This document shows, piece by piece, positions 1 through 6,973 of a DNA stretch of 17,055 nt. Both the position numbers and the translations under genes were made by a program. Each line of letters starts with the position of its first letter. Positions within the stretch are counted from its first letter, which is position 1. The DNA comes from Gemmatimonadota bacterium (lineage in GTDB: Bacteria; Gemmatimonadota; Gemmatimonadetes; Gemmatimonadales; Gemmatimonadaceae): NCBI GenBank assembly GCA_003222065.1, contig QHUV01000004.1, positions 1 to 17,055 on the forward strand, in the 5' to 3' direction. Below the pieces are notes generated by a model that ran no database searches, was not told the origin of the DNA, and worked only from the letters and a program-made list of their open reading frames with translations.

Positions 1-305
1 TATCGCAGCGAGAAGTCCTGCACCATGCGGACGAGCGCGTCGTACACCGCGCTGTCGCCATGCGGATGGAAGCGTCCGAGCACGTCACCAACGACTGTCG
101 CTGACTTCTTGAACGGCCGATTGGGGACGAGCCCGAGGTCGTTCATCGCGTACAATATGCGCCGGTGTACCGGCTTCAGTCCGTCGCGCACGTCGGGCAG
201 CGCGCGCGACACGATCACGCTCATCGAGTAGTTGATGAACGACTCTTTGATCTCCTCGTCGATGAGGCGCGGAAGGATTCGTTCTCGGTTGTTCGGTGCT
301 GTCAT
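1..305 (-). CDS. gyrA: DNA gyrase subunit A, N-terminal part (runs off window)
   Basis: GyrA is the breakage-reunion subunit of DNA gyrase, which introduces negative supercoils. The minus-strand translation from ATG at 305 gives 101 residues with the family signature: [20 protein letters not shown] (27-46) followed by HRRILYAM, then [19 protein letters not shown] and AVYDALVRM. This is the start of the winged-helix region. The quinolone-resistance positions carry Ser85 and Asp89, equivalent to E. coli Ser83 and Asp87, so the wild-type residues. The catalytic tyrosine (about residue 122) lies beyond the window edge. The SAVYD pattern and the QDFSLRY segment fit GyrA better than ParC, but the C-terminal domain that separates them is not visible. 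The ribosome site is weak (AGG about 7 nt upstream). A promoter is visible at 375-403. Confidence 0.93.
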   Translation of the reverse strand, partial: MTAPNNRERILPRLIDEEIKESFINYSMSVIVSRALPDVRDGLKPVHRRILYAMNDLGLVPNRPFKKSATVVGDVLGRFHPHGDSAVYDALVRMVQDFSLR

Positions 306-341
306 GGGGTGCCTGCAAAACCGGCCGGAAAAGACACACGG

Positions 342-360
342 CGGGCCACACTCAGGCCCG
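342..360 (-). other. Stem-loop in the gyrA leader
   Basis: CGGGCC (342-347) and GGCCCG (355-360) form a 6-bp GC-only stem with a 7-nt loop between the putative promoter and the gyrA start. No T-run follows directly, so an intrinsic terminator is doubtful. It could be a leader structure or chance. Confidence 0.25.
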
Positions 361-374
361 CGGTAGGAGCCTGA

Positions 375-403
375 AATTTACCCGAAGCGCGACCGCAAAT
401 CAA
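375..403 (-). promoter_or_regulatory. Sigma-70-like promoter of gyrA
   Basis: On the minus strand TTGATT (398-403) and TAAATT (375-380) are separated by exactly 17 bp. Each hexamer matches the consensus at four of six positions. Transcription would start near 368 and give a leader of about 63 nt before the gyrA ATG. No start site has been measured; this is read from the sequence only. Confidence 0.5.
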
Positions 404-484
404 TTCGCAGCGCTGTATCTAAGTCGAGATTTTTCAGCCCTTTAGCCAGCGCGACGTGACGACTCCTGTCGCCGGCGAAGGGCC

Positions 485-1342
485 CTACGGACGCCTCGCC
501 GGATCCGTCCCCAAGGTGGCGTTGGAAACCCCGGCGGATGCCGATTCCCGACGCTCCGTCTCTCGCTCTGATGTGCGCGCGATTTGACGCTCCTCCTCCT
601 CCATTTCGGCGTCATCCGCCGCCGCCGCCGCACGCTCCCGCGCCAGCAGGTCCTCACGCTCCCGGCGCCAGCGCTCATACCACTCGCGCGTTACTTCGGC
701 GGCGAGCTCCCGATTGCCAAGTCCGAACGCGAGGGCCATCGCGAGCGCAATCGCGCCGAACAGGATCGCGAATGCGGTCGTGACGATATCCGTGGCAATG
801 CCCAGCTCCTGCAGCGCCATGAAGACGGCGAGAAGAATCACCCCCCCGCGGCCCGTTCGCGCCAATGCGCGTCCGCCGTGCAAACCACCCGCTGATGCTT
901 GAATCAGACCGCCGACGAACCCGCCGAGCACGATACCAACGAGCACGATCACAATGGCAGCAATGACGCTCGGGATGTAGCTGACGAGCGTCGACATGAC
1001 ATCCGCGAGGGACTTGAGCCCCAGCGCATTCGAGGCGAGCACGATCACCGTGAACATCACCAACCAGAAAACGAGATTGGCGATGACGCGCGTCGGATTG
1101 ACGTGCGTTCCCGATCGCTCCACGGCCTGCGTTACGCCGCCACGCTCGAGCAAGTAGTTGAAGCGGATGCGGCGCAGCAGCCGTTCGGTCAGTCTCTCCA
1201 AAACCTTCGCGAGCAAGTAGCCGGCGAAGAGAATGACGAGCGCGGCTAACAACGGGATTGCGAGCTGTCCGAAAACTTGCGAGAAGCTCGCCTGTAGTCG
1301 ATCGCTGAAGTTGGCGCTGTCTGTAGCCTGAGGGAGCTGCAC
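485..1342 (-). CDS. MscS-related conserved TM-helix membrane protein
   Basis: This 285-residue protein has about five hydrophobic segments (roughly residues 26-47, 87-106, 121-149, 167-180 and 187-207). They are followed by AFGLGNRELA at 205-214, a motif typical of the 'conserved TM helix' proteins related to mechanosensitive channels. The C-terminal 75 residues are highly charged (WRREREDLLARERAAAAADD and EMEEEER), probably an extended cytoplasmic helix. The MscS beta domain is missing, so channel gating in response to membrane tension is a family-based guess. The start is GTG at 1342, with no good Shine-Dalgarno sequence and no closer ATG. The zinc-ribbon gene lies 40 bp upstream on the same strand and gyrA lies downstream after a 179-bp gap. 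Confidence 0.75.
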   Translation of the reverse strand: MQLPQATDSANFSDRLQASFSQVFGQLAIPLLAALVILFAGYLLAKVLERLTERLLRRIRFNYLLERGGVTQAVERSGTHVNPTRVIANLVFWLVMFTVIVLASNALGLKSLADVMSTLVSYIPSVIAAIVIVLVGIVLGGFVGGLIQASAGGLHGGRALARTGRGGVILLAVFMALQELGIATDIVTTAFAILFGAIALAMALAFGLGNRELAAEVTREWYERWRREREDLLARERAAAAADDAEMEEEERQIARTSERETERRESASAGVSNATLGTDPARRP

Positions 1343-1382
1343 GGTTGCGCGAGTTAGGTGTGCCGACGAACGAGAGTGGGAG

Positions 1383-1604
1383 TCAATTTCGAGTGCCCCG
1401 CTTCCGATCGAAGATTACACTCCGCCGACACTCTGGACAGATCAGCCATTCACGTTGGCGCGCGTAACCGAGGCCGAACGAGCCTCCGCCGATCGATCGT
1501 GCGGTCATTGCCGCTCCATCACGCGGACACCGCGGCGTCTCGCCAGCCCCAAACGCCTGACGAATGTCCGCCTCCTCCTCAGGTAAGAACTGAGCGCGAT
1601 CCAT
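1383..1604 (-). CDS. Small zinc-ribbon-like protein
   Basis: This is a 73-residue soluble protein with an acidic N-terminus (FLPEEEADIRQAF), a first knuckle C26-PRDG and a second knuckle C56-PEC-59. It looks like a short zinc ribbon, but only three cysteines are visible; Asp29 sits where the fourth ligand would be expected. The function is unknown. The start chosen is ATG at 1604; an in-frame GTG at 1610 adds two residues. The ribosome-binding site appears to come from the heptamer repeat just upstream, whose minus-strand unit TAGGTGC offers AGGTG about 4 nt before the ATG. It lies between the dehydrogenase and the channel-like gene on the same strand, so it may be co-transcribed with either. 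Confidence 0.6.
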   Translation of the reverse strand: MDRAQFLPEEEADIRQAFGAGETPRCPRDGAAMTARSIGGGSFGLGYARQREWLICPECRRSVIFDRKRGTRN

Positions 1605-1639
1605 TAGCACCTAGCACCCAGCACCTAGCACCTCTCACC
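1605..1639 (-). repeat. Heptamer tandem repeat, TAGGTGC-type, five units
   Basis: Five consecutive 7-bp units on the plus strand: TAGCACC, TAGCACC, CAGCACC, TAGCACC and TCTCACC. The first four differ at one position only; the last is degenerate. The array encodes the final residues and the TAG stop (1625-1627) of the upstream dehydrogenase and ends directly at the ATG of the zinc-ribbon gene. Confidence 0.8.
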
Positions 1640-2671
1640 TATGTCTATCACCACTTTCCCAAATTGCTCCGATTTTTCCAGCCTTTCGAAAGCGTGTCGG
1701 CCTTCGGCGAGCGGATACACATGGTCCACAGGAGGATAGAGGCGACCCGCCCGCAGTTGCTCGACGACGACATCGAACTCGGCATCGTTGCCCATCGTCG
1801 ATCCCATGATTGTCCACTGATTCCAGAATAGTCGGCGGATGTCTGTCTCGACCATTGGTCCTGACGTCGCTCCACAAGTCACGAGACGTCCACGCCGCCC
1901 AAGGACGAGCAGCGATTGCTTCCAGGTCGCCACTCCCACGTCGTCGATTACGACGTCCACGCCGCGCTTTGCCGTTCGTTCACGAAGGACTTTCGTGACG
2001 TCGCTCGTGCGATGATTGATCGTCTCGTCCGCGCCTAGCGCCCGGGCGCGAGTCAGCTTCACATCACTACCGGATGTTACGGAAACGTAGGCGCCGAGCT
2101 GTTTGCAGATCTGCAATGCGGCGATGGCGACGCCGCCGCCAATTCCCCAAATGAGAACCCGCTCGCCGGCGCGAACCTGAGCGCGCGTCACGACCATTCG
2201 CCACGCCGTGAGTGTCGCGAGACTGAACGCGGCGGCAATGTCTGCGGGAATCGTCGCCGGAATGACACGAACGTTCATGGCTGGAACGATGACATATTCC
2301 GCCATCGTTCCGGGGTGATGTTCGCCGAGGATCCCGAACCGAATGCACAACGACTGCTCACCCGCTCGACAGTACTCGCACGTGCGATCGCTGATGCCGG
2401 GGTTGATCACGACTGTATCGCCCATGGCGACATGGTGGACGTCGTCGCCGATCTCGTCGACGACGCCGGTGCCGTCCGCGCCAAGCACCCATGGCGGCGT
2501 GATCGTGACACCGGGTAAACCGCCGACGACGAACAGGTCGAGGTGGTTCAGCGCCGCGGCTCGCATGCGCACACGGACATCCGTTGGCCGCTGCACTTGC
2601 GGCATCGGCAGATCGTCGCGGAGCTCGAGCTGGTCCAGGCCGCCGTGCGCGGAGATCGTAAGGCCTTTCAC
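1625..2671 (-). CDS. Quinone-oxidoreductase-like medium-chain dehydrogenase
   Basis: This 348-residue member of the MDR superfamily reduces or oxidises an unknown substrate with NAD(P)H. An N-terminal GroES-like domain (about 1-135) carries AALNHLDLFV at 39-48 and GADGTG at 64-69. A Rossmann domain follows, with WGIGGGVAIAALQ at 175-187. The structural zinc loop is partial: C98-x2-C101-x7-C109, with the usual first cysteine missing. The catalytic zinc Cys is replaced by Asn42 and the usual GHE by GAD, so this looks like the zinc-independent quinone oxidoreductase branch. The start is GTG at 2671 with no Shine-Dalgarno. A TATAAC hexamer 12 bp upstream (2684-2689) would give a nearly leaderless transcript. 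It is transcribed divergently from sucB. Confidence 0.85.
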   Translation of the reverse strand: MKGLTISAHGGLDQLELRDDLPMPQVQRPTDVRVRMRAAALNHLDLFVVGGLPGVTITPPWVLGADGTGVVDEIGDDVHHVAMGDTVVINPGISDRTCEYCRAGEQSLCIRFGILGEHHPGTMAEYVIVPAMNVRVIPATIPADIAAAFSLATLTAWRMVVTRAQVRAGERVLIWGIGGGVAIAALQICKQLGAYVSVTSGSDVKLTRARALGADETINHRTSDVTKVLRERTAKRGVDVVIDDVGVATWKQSLLVLGRRGRLVTCGATSGPMVETDIRRLFWNQWTIMGSTMGNDAEFDVVVEQLRAGRLYPPVDHVYPLAEGRHAFERLEKSEQFGKVVIDIGERC

Positions 2672-2762
2672 AAAATCGGCACCGTTATATTCCGGTTCAA
2701 TTGACCACGCATATTAACCCGCCGGCGAACGGATCGATGGTCGGCGCAGCGCTCCTCAGGCG
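2672..2762. promoter_or_regulatory. Divergent promoter region, dehydrogenase / sucB
   Basis: This 91-bp AT-richer spacer separates the divergent starts. On the minus strand TATAAC (2684-2689) is a plausible -10 for the dehydrogenase, without a good -35. On the plus strand TATATT (2686-2691) and TTGACC (2701-2706) are present but badly spaced for each other. No operator repeat was seen. Confidence 0.35.
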
Positions 2763-4121
2763 ATGACATCAATCAAGGTGCCTCCGCTCGGTGAATCGAT
2801 CGTCGAAGCCACCGTTTCGCGCTGGATGAAAAAGGAAGGCGATCAAGTTTCGCCCGGCGACACGTTGGTCGAGCTGGAGACGGACAAAATCACAGTCGAA
2901 GTTCCGGCGATGAGCCGCGGCGTGCTCACGAAGCGTCTGCACTCCGAGGGCGACGTCGTGAAGGTCGACGACTTACTTGGTGAAATCGACGAGAGCGCGG
3001 CGGCCGCGGCGCCGAAGCGCGAAGCAGCTACGGCCGCTGCCGGTAGCTCGACTCAACGCGCTGCTGGCTCGACGCCGACTCCCGCGCCCGCGGCTCCGCC
3101 CCCGGCCCCGCCTCAGGCCGCGCCGAGCCCGAGCAGCCCTACTCCGGCCGCGGGCGCAGCCAAGGGTGGACCACCAAAGCCAGAAGTTCGCGCGTCGCCG
3201 GCCGCCGAGCGACTGGCCGGCGAACAAAAAGTCGACCTTGCGAGCGTCAGGGGCACCGGCCGCGGTGGTGTCATCAGCAAGACCGACGTCCTGGATCAGG
3301 CGGCCGACGGCGCCGGTCCTCCTGCTCCGGCACGCCCTCCTGCGGCGCAGGCACCAGCGGCCGGCGCGACCGCCGCACCGGCTGGGGCGCCGCCGGCACC
3401 CACGCCCGCGCCGCCGGCGGCCGGTGTACGCGAGACCCGCGAAAAGATGTCGACCCGCCGCAAACGGATCGCCGAACATCTGCTCGAGTCCCAGCACGCT
3501 ACGGCGCACCTAACGACGTTCAACGAGATCGACATGGCCGCCGTCGAGGCCTTGCGGGCCCGCGTCAAGGAGCGGATCGAGAAAGAGCATGGCGTGAAGC
3601 TGTCGATCATGCCTTTCTTCGTGAAGGCGGCGTGCATGGCGTTGAAGTCGTATCCGGTTGTCAACTCGCAGATCGACGGCGACTCGATCGTCTACAAGCA
3701 CTATGTGAACATGGGCATCGCCGTCGCGTCGGACGCGGGACTCGTCGTGCCGAACATCAAGGACGCTGATCGCAAGGCGCTATTGGAAATCGCGCAAGAC
3801 ATTGCGGCGATCGCGAAAAAGGCGCGCGACGGGAAGCTCACAATGGAAGATCTCACGGGCGGCACGTTCACGATTACGAACGGTGGCGTGTTCGGCTCGC
3901 TCGTGTCGACGCCGATCTTGAACTATCCGCAGGTTGGCATCCTGGGGCTGCACAAGATCCAAGAGCGGCCGGTCGCGATCGCCGGCAACGTCGAGATCCG
4001 GCCGATGATGTACGTGGCGTTGTCGTACGACCATCGCGTCATCGATGGGCAACAGGCGGTACTCTATCTGGTCCGTGTGAAGGAGCTGATGGAAGATCCA
4101 GCGACGATGCTCGTCGACTGA
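2763..4121 (+). CDS. sucB: Dihydrolipoyl succinyltransferase, E2 of 2-oxoglutarate dehydrogenase
   Basis: E2 transfers the succinyl group from the lipoyl arm to CoA in the TCA cycle and forms the core of the complex. The 452 residues show one lipoyl domain (1-78) with the lipoyl lysine Lys42 in [10 protein letters not shown]. An Ala/Pro-rich swinging linker follows, then a peripheral-subunit-binding domain (about 141-176: [25 protein letters not shown]) and a second Ala/Pro linker. The catalytic domain (about 223-452) contains [12 protein letters not shown] and the active site DHRVIDG, with His424 and Asp428. [13 protein letters not shown] is typical of succinyl- rather than acetyl-transferases. 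It is somewhat longer than usual (about 400) because of the linkers. Start ATG at 2763; the Shine-Dalgarno is weak. lpdA follows 141 bp downstream. The E1 gene (sucA) is not in this window. Confidence 0.93.
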   Translation: MTSIKVPPLGESIVEATVSRWMKKEGDQVSPGDTLVELETDKITVEVPAMSRGVLTKRLHSEGDVVKVDDLLGEIDESAAAAAPKREAATAAAGSSTQRAAGSTPTPAPAAPPPAPPQAAPSPSSPTPAAGAAKGGPPKPEVRASPAAERLAGEQKVDLASVRGTGRGGVISKTDVLDQAADGAGPPAPARPPAAQAPAAGATAAPAGAPPAPTPAPPAAGVRETREKMSTRRKRIAEHLLESQHATAHLTTFNEIDMAAVEALRARVKERIEKEHGVKLSIMPFFVKAACMALKSYPVVNSQIDGDSIVYKHYVNMGIAVASDAGLVVPNIKDADRKALLEIAQDIAAIAKKARDGKLTMEDLTGGTFTITNGGVFGSLVSTPILNYPQVGILGLHKIQERPVAIAGNVEIRPMMYVALSYDHRVIDGQQAVLYLVRVKELMEDPATMLVD

Positions 4122-4141
4122 GCCGGAGACTGCGTCGTGAT

Positions 4142-4159
4142 GGTCGTTGCCTAACGACC
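4142..4159 (+). other. Stem-loop after sucB, containing GCCTAACG
   Basis: GGTCGTT (4142-4148) and AACGACC (4153-4159) form a perfect 7-bp stem with a GCCT tetraloop, 20 bp after the sucB stop. There is no T-tract. It may end transcription weakly, protect the mRNA 3' end, or reflect an inverted copy of half of the recurrent octamer. Confidence 0.4.
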
Positions 4160-4262
4160 GACGAGGACGCGCGGCGGACACATCCGCGGCCTTCCGCGTC
4201 TCCTTAGCTTTACGGCGGGTGCGACGGCGTTCGTCGGCCCGCGTACCGGATCGATTCGAAAC

Positions 4263-5714
4263 ATGCCAATTGAAAATTCATCAGCTGACGTCGTCATCAT
4301 CGGCGGCGGACCTGGCGGCTACGTTGCCGCTATTCGTGCGGCCCAACTCGGGTTGGTCACGGTATGCGTCGAGATGGACAAGACGCTCGGCGGCACATGT
4401 GTAAATGTGGGTTGCATCCCCTCCAAGGCGCTATTGACCTCGTCGGAGCATTACGAGTTTGCACGTCAGCACGCGGCGGAGCACGGGATCAGGATCGAGG
4501 ACAAGGGGCTAACGCTCGATCTGGCGACGATGTTGAAGCGGAAGGATGACGTCGTCGCGCAGAACACGCGGGGGATCGAGTTCCTGTTCAAGAAGAACAA
4601 GATCATGTGGGCGAAGGGGAAGGGCTCGTTGCGGCGCACCGAGAAGGGGCTGGAGGTGGCGGTTGCGCCGAGCGCGCCGGCGAGTGGGGGCGCCCCCCCA
4701 CAAGACAGTATCGCTTCGTACGCGGCCAAAAACGTCATCATTGCAACGGGCTCAGTACCAATCGAGCTCCCATTTCTCAAATTCGACGAAGAGCGCATCC
4801 TCTCCAACGTCGGCGCCCTCACCATTCCTCGCGTTCCTCGTCATCTCATCGTCATCGGTGGCGGCGTCATTGGCCTCGAGCTCGGCTCTGTCTGGCGCCG
4901 CCTCGGCGCGAACGTCACCATCGTCGAGCTCATGCCGACGATCCTCCCCGGCATGGACGACGACGTGATCAAGGAGTGCGACCGGGTCTTTCGCCGGCAG
5001 GGCCTCGATCTCCGCACCGGTACGCGCGTCGTCGGCGGCCGCCGCGAAGGTGATCGCCTCCTCGTCGACGTCGAGAAGGACGGCGCGAAGGAGACACTCG
5101 AGGGCGACTACGTCCTCATTGCCATCGGACGCAAGCCGTCGCTCGGCGGCATCGACGCCGCTTCGTTAGGCATCGACGTTGGCCGCCGCGGTGAGATCCT
5201 CGTCGACGATCGCATGAGAACGGGCGCGCCTAACGTCTACGCGATCGGAGACTGCGTGCCCGGGCCAATGCTCGCGCACAAAGCCGAGGAGGAGGGCGTC
5301 GTCGCCGCCGAGTCTATCGCCGGCCAAAACGTCCACATGCACTACAAGTCGATCCCGAACGTCGTCTACACGTGGCCGGAGATCGCCGCCGTCGGCCTCA
5401 CCGAGCGCGAGGTCAAGCAGGACGGCCGCGAGTATCGCGTCGGCCGATTCCCGTTCAGTGCGAACGGTCGCGCGCGGACAATGGGTGAGACCGCCGGCTT
5501 CGTCAAGTTCATCGCTGATGCGCGAACCGATGAGCTGCTCGGTGCGCATCTCGTCGGCCCGAACGTGTCCGAGCTCGTCTCGGAAGTCGTGCTAGGCTTC
5601 GAGTATCGCGCCTCGGCCGATGATCTCGGTATGACCGTGCACGCGCACCCGACTCTCGCCGAATCGACGAAGGAGGCGGCGCTAGCAACTCTCGGCCGCG
5701 CCTTGCATATCTAG
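4263..5714 (+). CDS. lpdA: Dihydrolipoyl dehydrogenase (E3)
   Basis: E3 reoxidises the dihydrolipoyl arm of 2-oxo acid dehydrogenase complexes and passes electrons through FAD to NAD+. The 483 residues show the FAD-binding GGGPGGYVAAIRAAQLG (14-30) and the redox disulfide Cys46/Cys51 in GGTCVNVGCIPSKAL. They also show the NAD-binding GGGVIGLELGSVWRRLG, the second FAD motif NVYAIGDC and the C-terminal His462-Pro-Thr-Leu-Ala-Glu467 catalytic dyad. The length is normal apart from an unusual Ala/Gly/Pro/Ser-rich insertion (about 138-152) before the first ATGS motif. Start ATG at 4263, with poor Shine-Dalgarno. Its place after sucB suggests it serves that complex, though E3 is normally shared with pyruvate dehydrogenase and glycine cleavage. 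Confidence 0.95.
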   Translation: MPIENSSADVVIIGGGPGGYVAAIRAAQLGLVTVCVEMDKTLGGTCVNVGCIPSKALLTSSEHYEFARQHAAEHGIRIEDKGLTLDLATMLKRKDDVVAQNTRGIEFLFKKNKIMWAKGKGSLRRTEKGLEVAVAPSAPASGGAPPQDSIASYAAKNVIIATGSVPIELPFLKFDEERILSNVGALTIPRVPRHLIVIGGGVIGLELGSVWRRLGANVTIVELMPTILPGMDDDVIKECDRVFRRQGLDLRTGTRVVGGRREGDRLLVDVEKDGAKETLEGDYVLIAIGRKPSLGGIDAASLGIDVGRRGEILVDDRMRTGAPNVYAIGDCVPGPMLAHKAEEEGVVAAESIAGQNVHMHYKSIPNVVYTWPEIAAVGLTEREVKQDGREYRVGRFPFSANGRARTMGETAGFVKFIADARTDELLGAHLVGPNVSELVSEVVLGFEYRASADDLGMTVHAHPTLAESTKEAALATLGRALHI

Positions 5715-5735
5715 TCAGGTGTCTCTCAACTCGTG

Positions 5736-5757
5736 ATAGCAGGAGCGCTTCTGCTAT
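5736..5757 (+). terminator. Possible hairpin terminator after lpdA
   Basis: A 9-bp stem (5736-5744 with 5749-5757, one G-U pair) and a GCGC loop begin 22 bp after the lpdA stop. The following sequence (TCATATGATTACT) is AT-rich but has no true T-run, so termination is possible but not certain. Confidence 0.4.
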
Positions 5758-5802
5758 TCATATGATTACTCCCCACTAGCACGACCCTCGCGCGGCAGGT
5801 CA

Positions 5803-6285
5803 ATGACCGGCTATTTCGCCCAGGCGCCGCGGGCGCTGTCGCCCGACGATCACGTGCCGGCGCGCGTGCTGCTCATGGGCGCGCTCGGCGTCACCCCATA
5901 CATCGATCGGGCGATGGAAGTGCTGCAGCTCGCGGAGCGCGGGCATGACCATGAACATCGCGCGCTCGTGATTGCCCGCGACGGCACGGTCGCCGCGCTG
6001 GCGCTTTACGGCGCGGTGGCCGGAGCGCTCGGTGTCAGCAAGCTTCATGCAGCGGTCGTTGCGCCGAGTGTGAGTGTCGCCGACGTTGGCCAACGGCTCC
6101 TGAGCGCGATCTTGGACGAGGCGCGGAGCGAAGGCGCCCGTCTCGTCGTCGCCGAAATGCCCGACGATCCCGCGATCGGGCAGGTGCGCGCGCTCCTCGC
6201 CTCGGTGGGATTCGAGGAAGAAGCGCGCGTGCCCGACTTTTATCGCGCCGGCGTCGCGCTTACGCTACTGCGCCGTGACCTTTGA
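5803..6285 (+). CDS. GNAT-family acetyltransferase
   Basis: This 160-residue protein fits the GNAT fold that transfers acetyl from acetyl-CoA to an amine. The core strand ALVIARDGTVAALALYG (about 48-64) is followed by the CoA-pyrophosphate-loop region VSVADVGQRLLSAILDEARS. That region is a diverged version of the Q/RxxGxG/A motif. The C-terminal signature is VGFEEEARVPDFYRAGVALT followed by LLRRDL, with the tyrosine typical of GNAT enzymes. The substrate cannot be read from sequence. Start ATG at 5803 with a modest CAGG upstream. It converges with the peptidoglycan-binding-domain gene, the two stops lying 12 bp apart. Confidence 0.78.
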   Translation: MTGYFAQAPRALSPDDHVPARVLLMGALGVTPYIDRAMEVLQLAERGHDHEHRALVIARDGTVAALALYGAVAGALGVSKLHAAVVAPSVSVADVGQRLLSAILDEARSEGARLVVAEMPDDPAIGQVRALLASVGFEEEARVPDFYRAGVALTLLRRDL

Positions 6286-6297
6286 GGCATCAGTGGC

Positions 6298-6795
6298 TCA
6301 CGGTCCGCGGGTGGTGTCCTTTTTCGTGCTGGGCCGGCGGCGTGTCGAATCGGCGCGGGTCGAGCGACGCATGGATGTGTCCCCGCGCATTCGATCCATC
6401 CCGCGATTCGTGCGCGACATTTCACTTCCGCGAAGGCTGTCGGATGTCGTGAAGTTCAAGTTCAGCGAACGGAAGAGATCGTTAGGGTTGTTTCCCGTTA
6501 CGCTGTTCTTCTGCCGGGCACAGTTCATCGCTCTCCTCGTTCGCGGGCCCATCACTCCATCGATTGAACCCGGATCACAGTCGTTCTGCTTGAGAGCGGT
6601 CTGAAGCTGGGTGATCTGATCGTGCGTCAGTCCATAGTTTCCTGAAGCGCGGCCGATCGAGCCGGCCGACGTTTGCTGCCGACGAGGTCGCGCGCGCGTA
6701 CTGTCGGCACCGCGCATGCGCGACGAGTCCGTTTGTGCCGCCGCAATCGTCGGAACGATCGCGAGGGCGACCACCGCCATCGCCAGTCTCGTCAT
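6298..6795 (-). CDS. Secreted peptidoglycan-binding-domain protein
   Basis: This 165-residue exported protein starts with a clear Sec signal peptide (about 1-20, cleavage near AIAA-type AAAQ). One PG_binding_1-type repeat at about 55-95 contains THDQITQLQTALKQ, then SIDGVMGPRTRRAMNCAR, the usual three-helix cell-wall binding fold. Cys73 and Cys92 flank the motif and may form a disulfide. The rest is low complexity and rich in Arg, Ser, Thr and Asp (residues 22-50 and 125-165), without a catalytic domain. It may anchor or organise cell wall rather than cleave it. The start at 6795 is well supported by AAGGAGG with 5-nt spacing (GGAGG at 6801-6805). It is downstream of the S9 peptidase, separated by a strong terminator, so it has its own promoter. 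Confidence 0.8.
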   Translation of the reverse strand: MTRLAMAVVALAIVPTIAAAQTDSSRMRGADSTRARPRRQQTSAGSIGRASGNYGLTHDQITQLQTALKQNDCDPGSIDGVMGPRTRRAMNCARQKNSVTGNNPNDLFRSLNLNFTTSDSLRGSEMSRTNRGMDRMRGDTSMRRSTRADSTRRRPSTKKDTTRGP

Positions 6796-6908
6796 TTGTT
6801 CCTCCTTCTTCTCATATGAGCAATACTCGAATCGCAGCGGCGGCGGTGCGCAATCAACGAGCCGAACGAGCAGACCGCCATCGAATCGCGGTTCGACCTC
6901 ACGATCCG

Positions 6909-6947
6909 AAAAAAAGTCACAGTCGTCGCCATGGCGACGACTGTGAC
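6909..6947 (-). terminator. Rho-independent terminator of the S9 peptidase gene
   Basis: Positions 6916-6947 are a perfect 32-bp palindrome (16-bp arms, first half GTCACAGTCGTCGCCA, centre CCATGG). On the minus strand it is followed directly by seven T residues (6909-6915). It lies 26 bp past the stop of the peptidase gene at 6974. This is the strongest intrinsic terminator in the window and isolates the downstream gene. Confidence 0.88.
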
Positions 6948-6973
6948 CTCCTTCGATCGGTTATGAGTACTCT

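Noticed and set aside
899..1249. A 116-residue His/Glu/Asp-rich plus-strand frame that looks like a metal-binding protein
   Set aside because: It is the antisense of the TM-rich channel-like gene; hydrophobic codons read backwards give polar residues.
1605..1639. CRISPR-like repeat array
   Set aside because: The units are 7 bp and contiguous with no spacers, and no cas gene is nearby.
2973..3513. Two 178-residue open frames on opposite strands inside sucB
   Set aside because: They are Arg/Ala-rich shadows of the GC-rich linker region of sucB and show no domain motif.
6275..6604. A plus-strand 109-residue frame after the GNAT gene
   Set aside because: It lies wholly over the peptidoglycan-binding gene, which has a signal peptide, a domain and a strong ribosome site.
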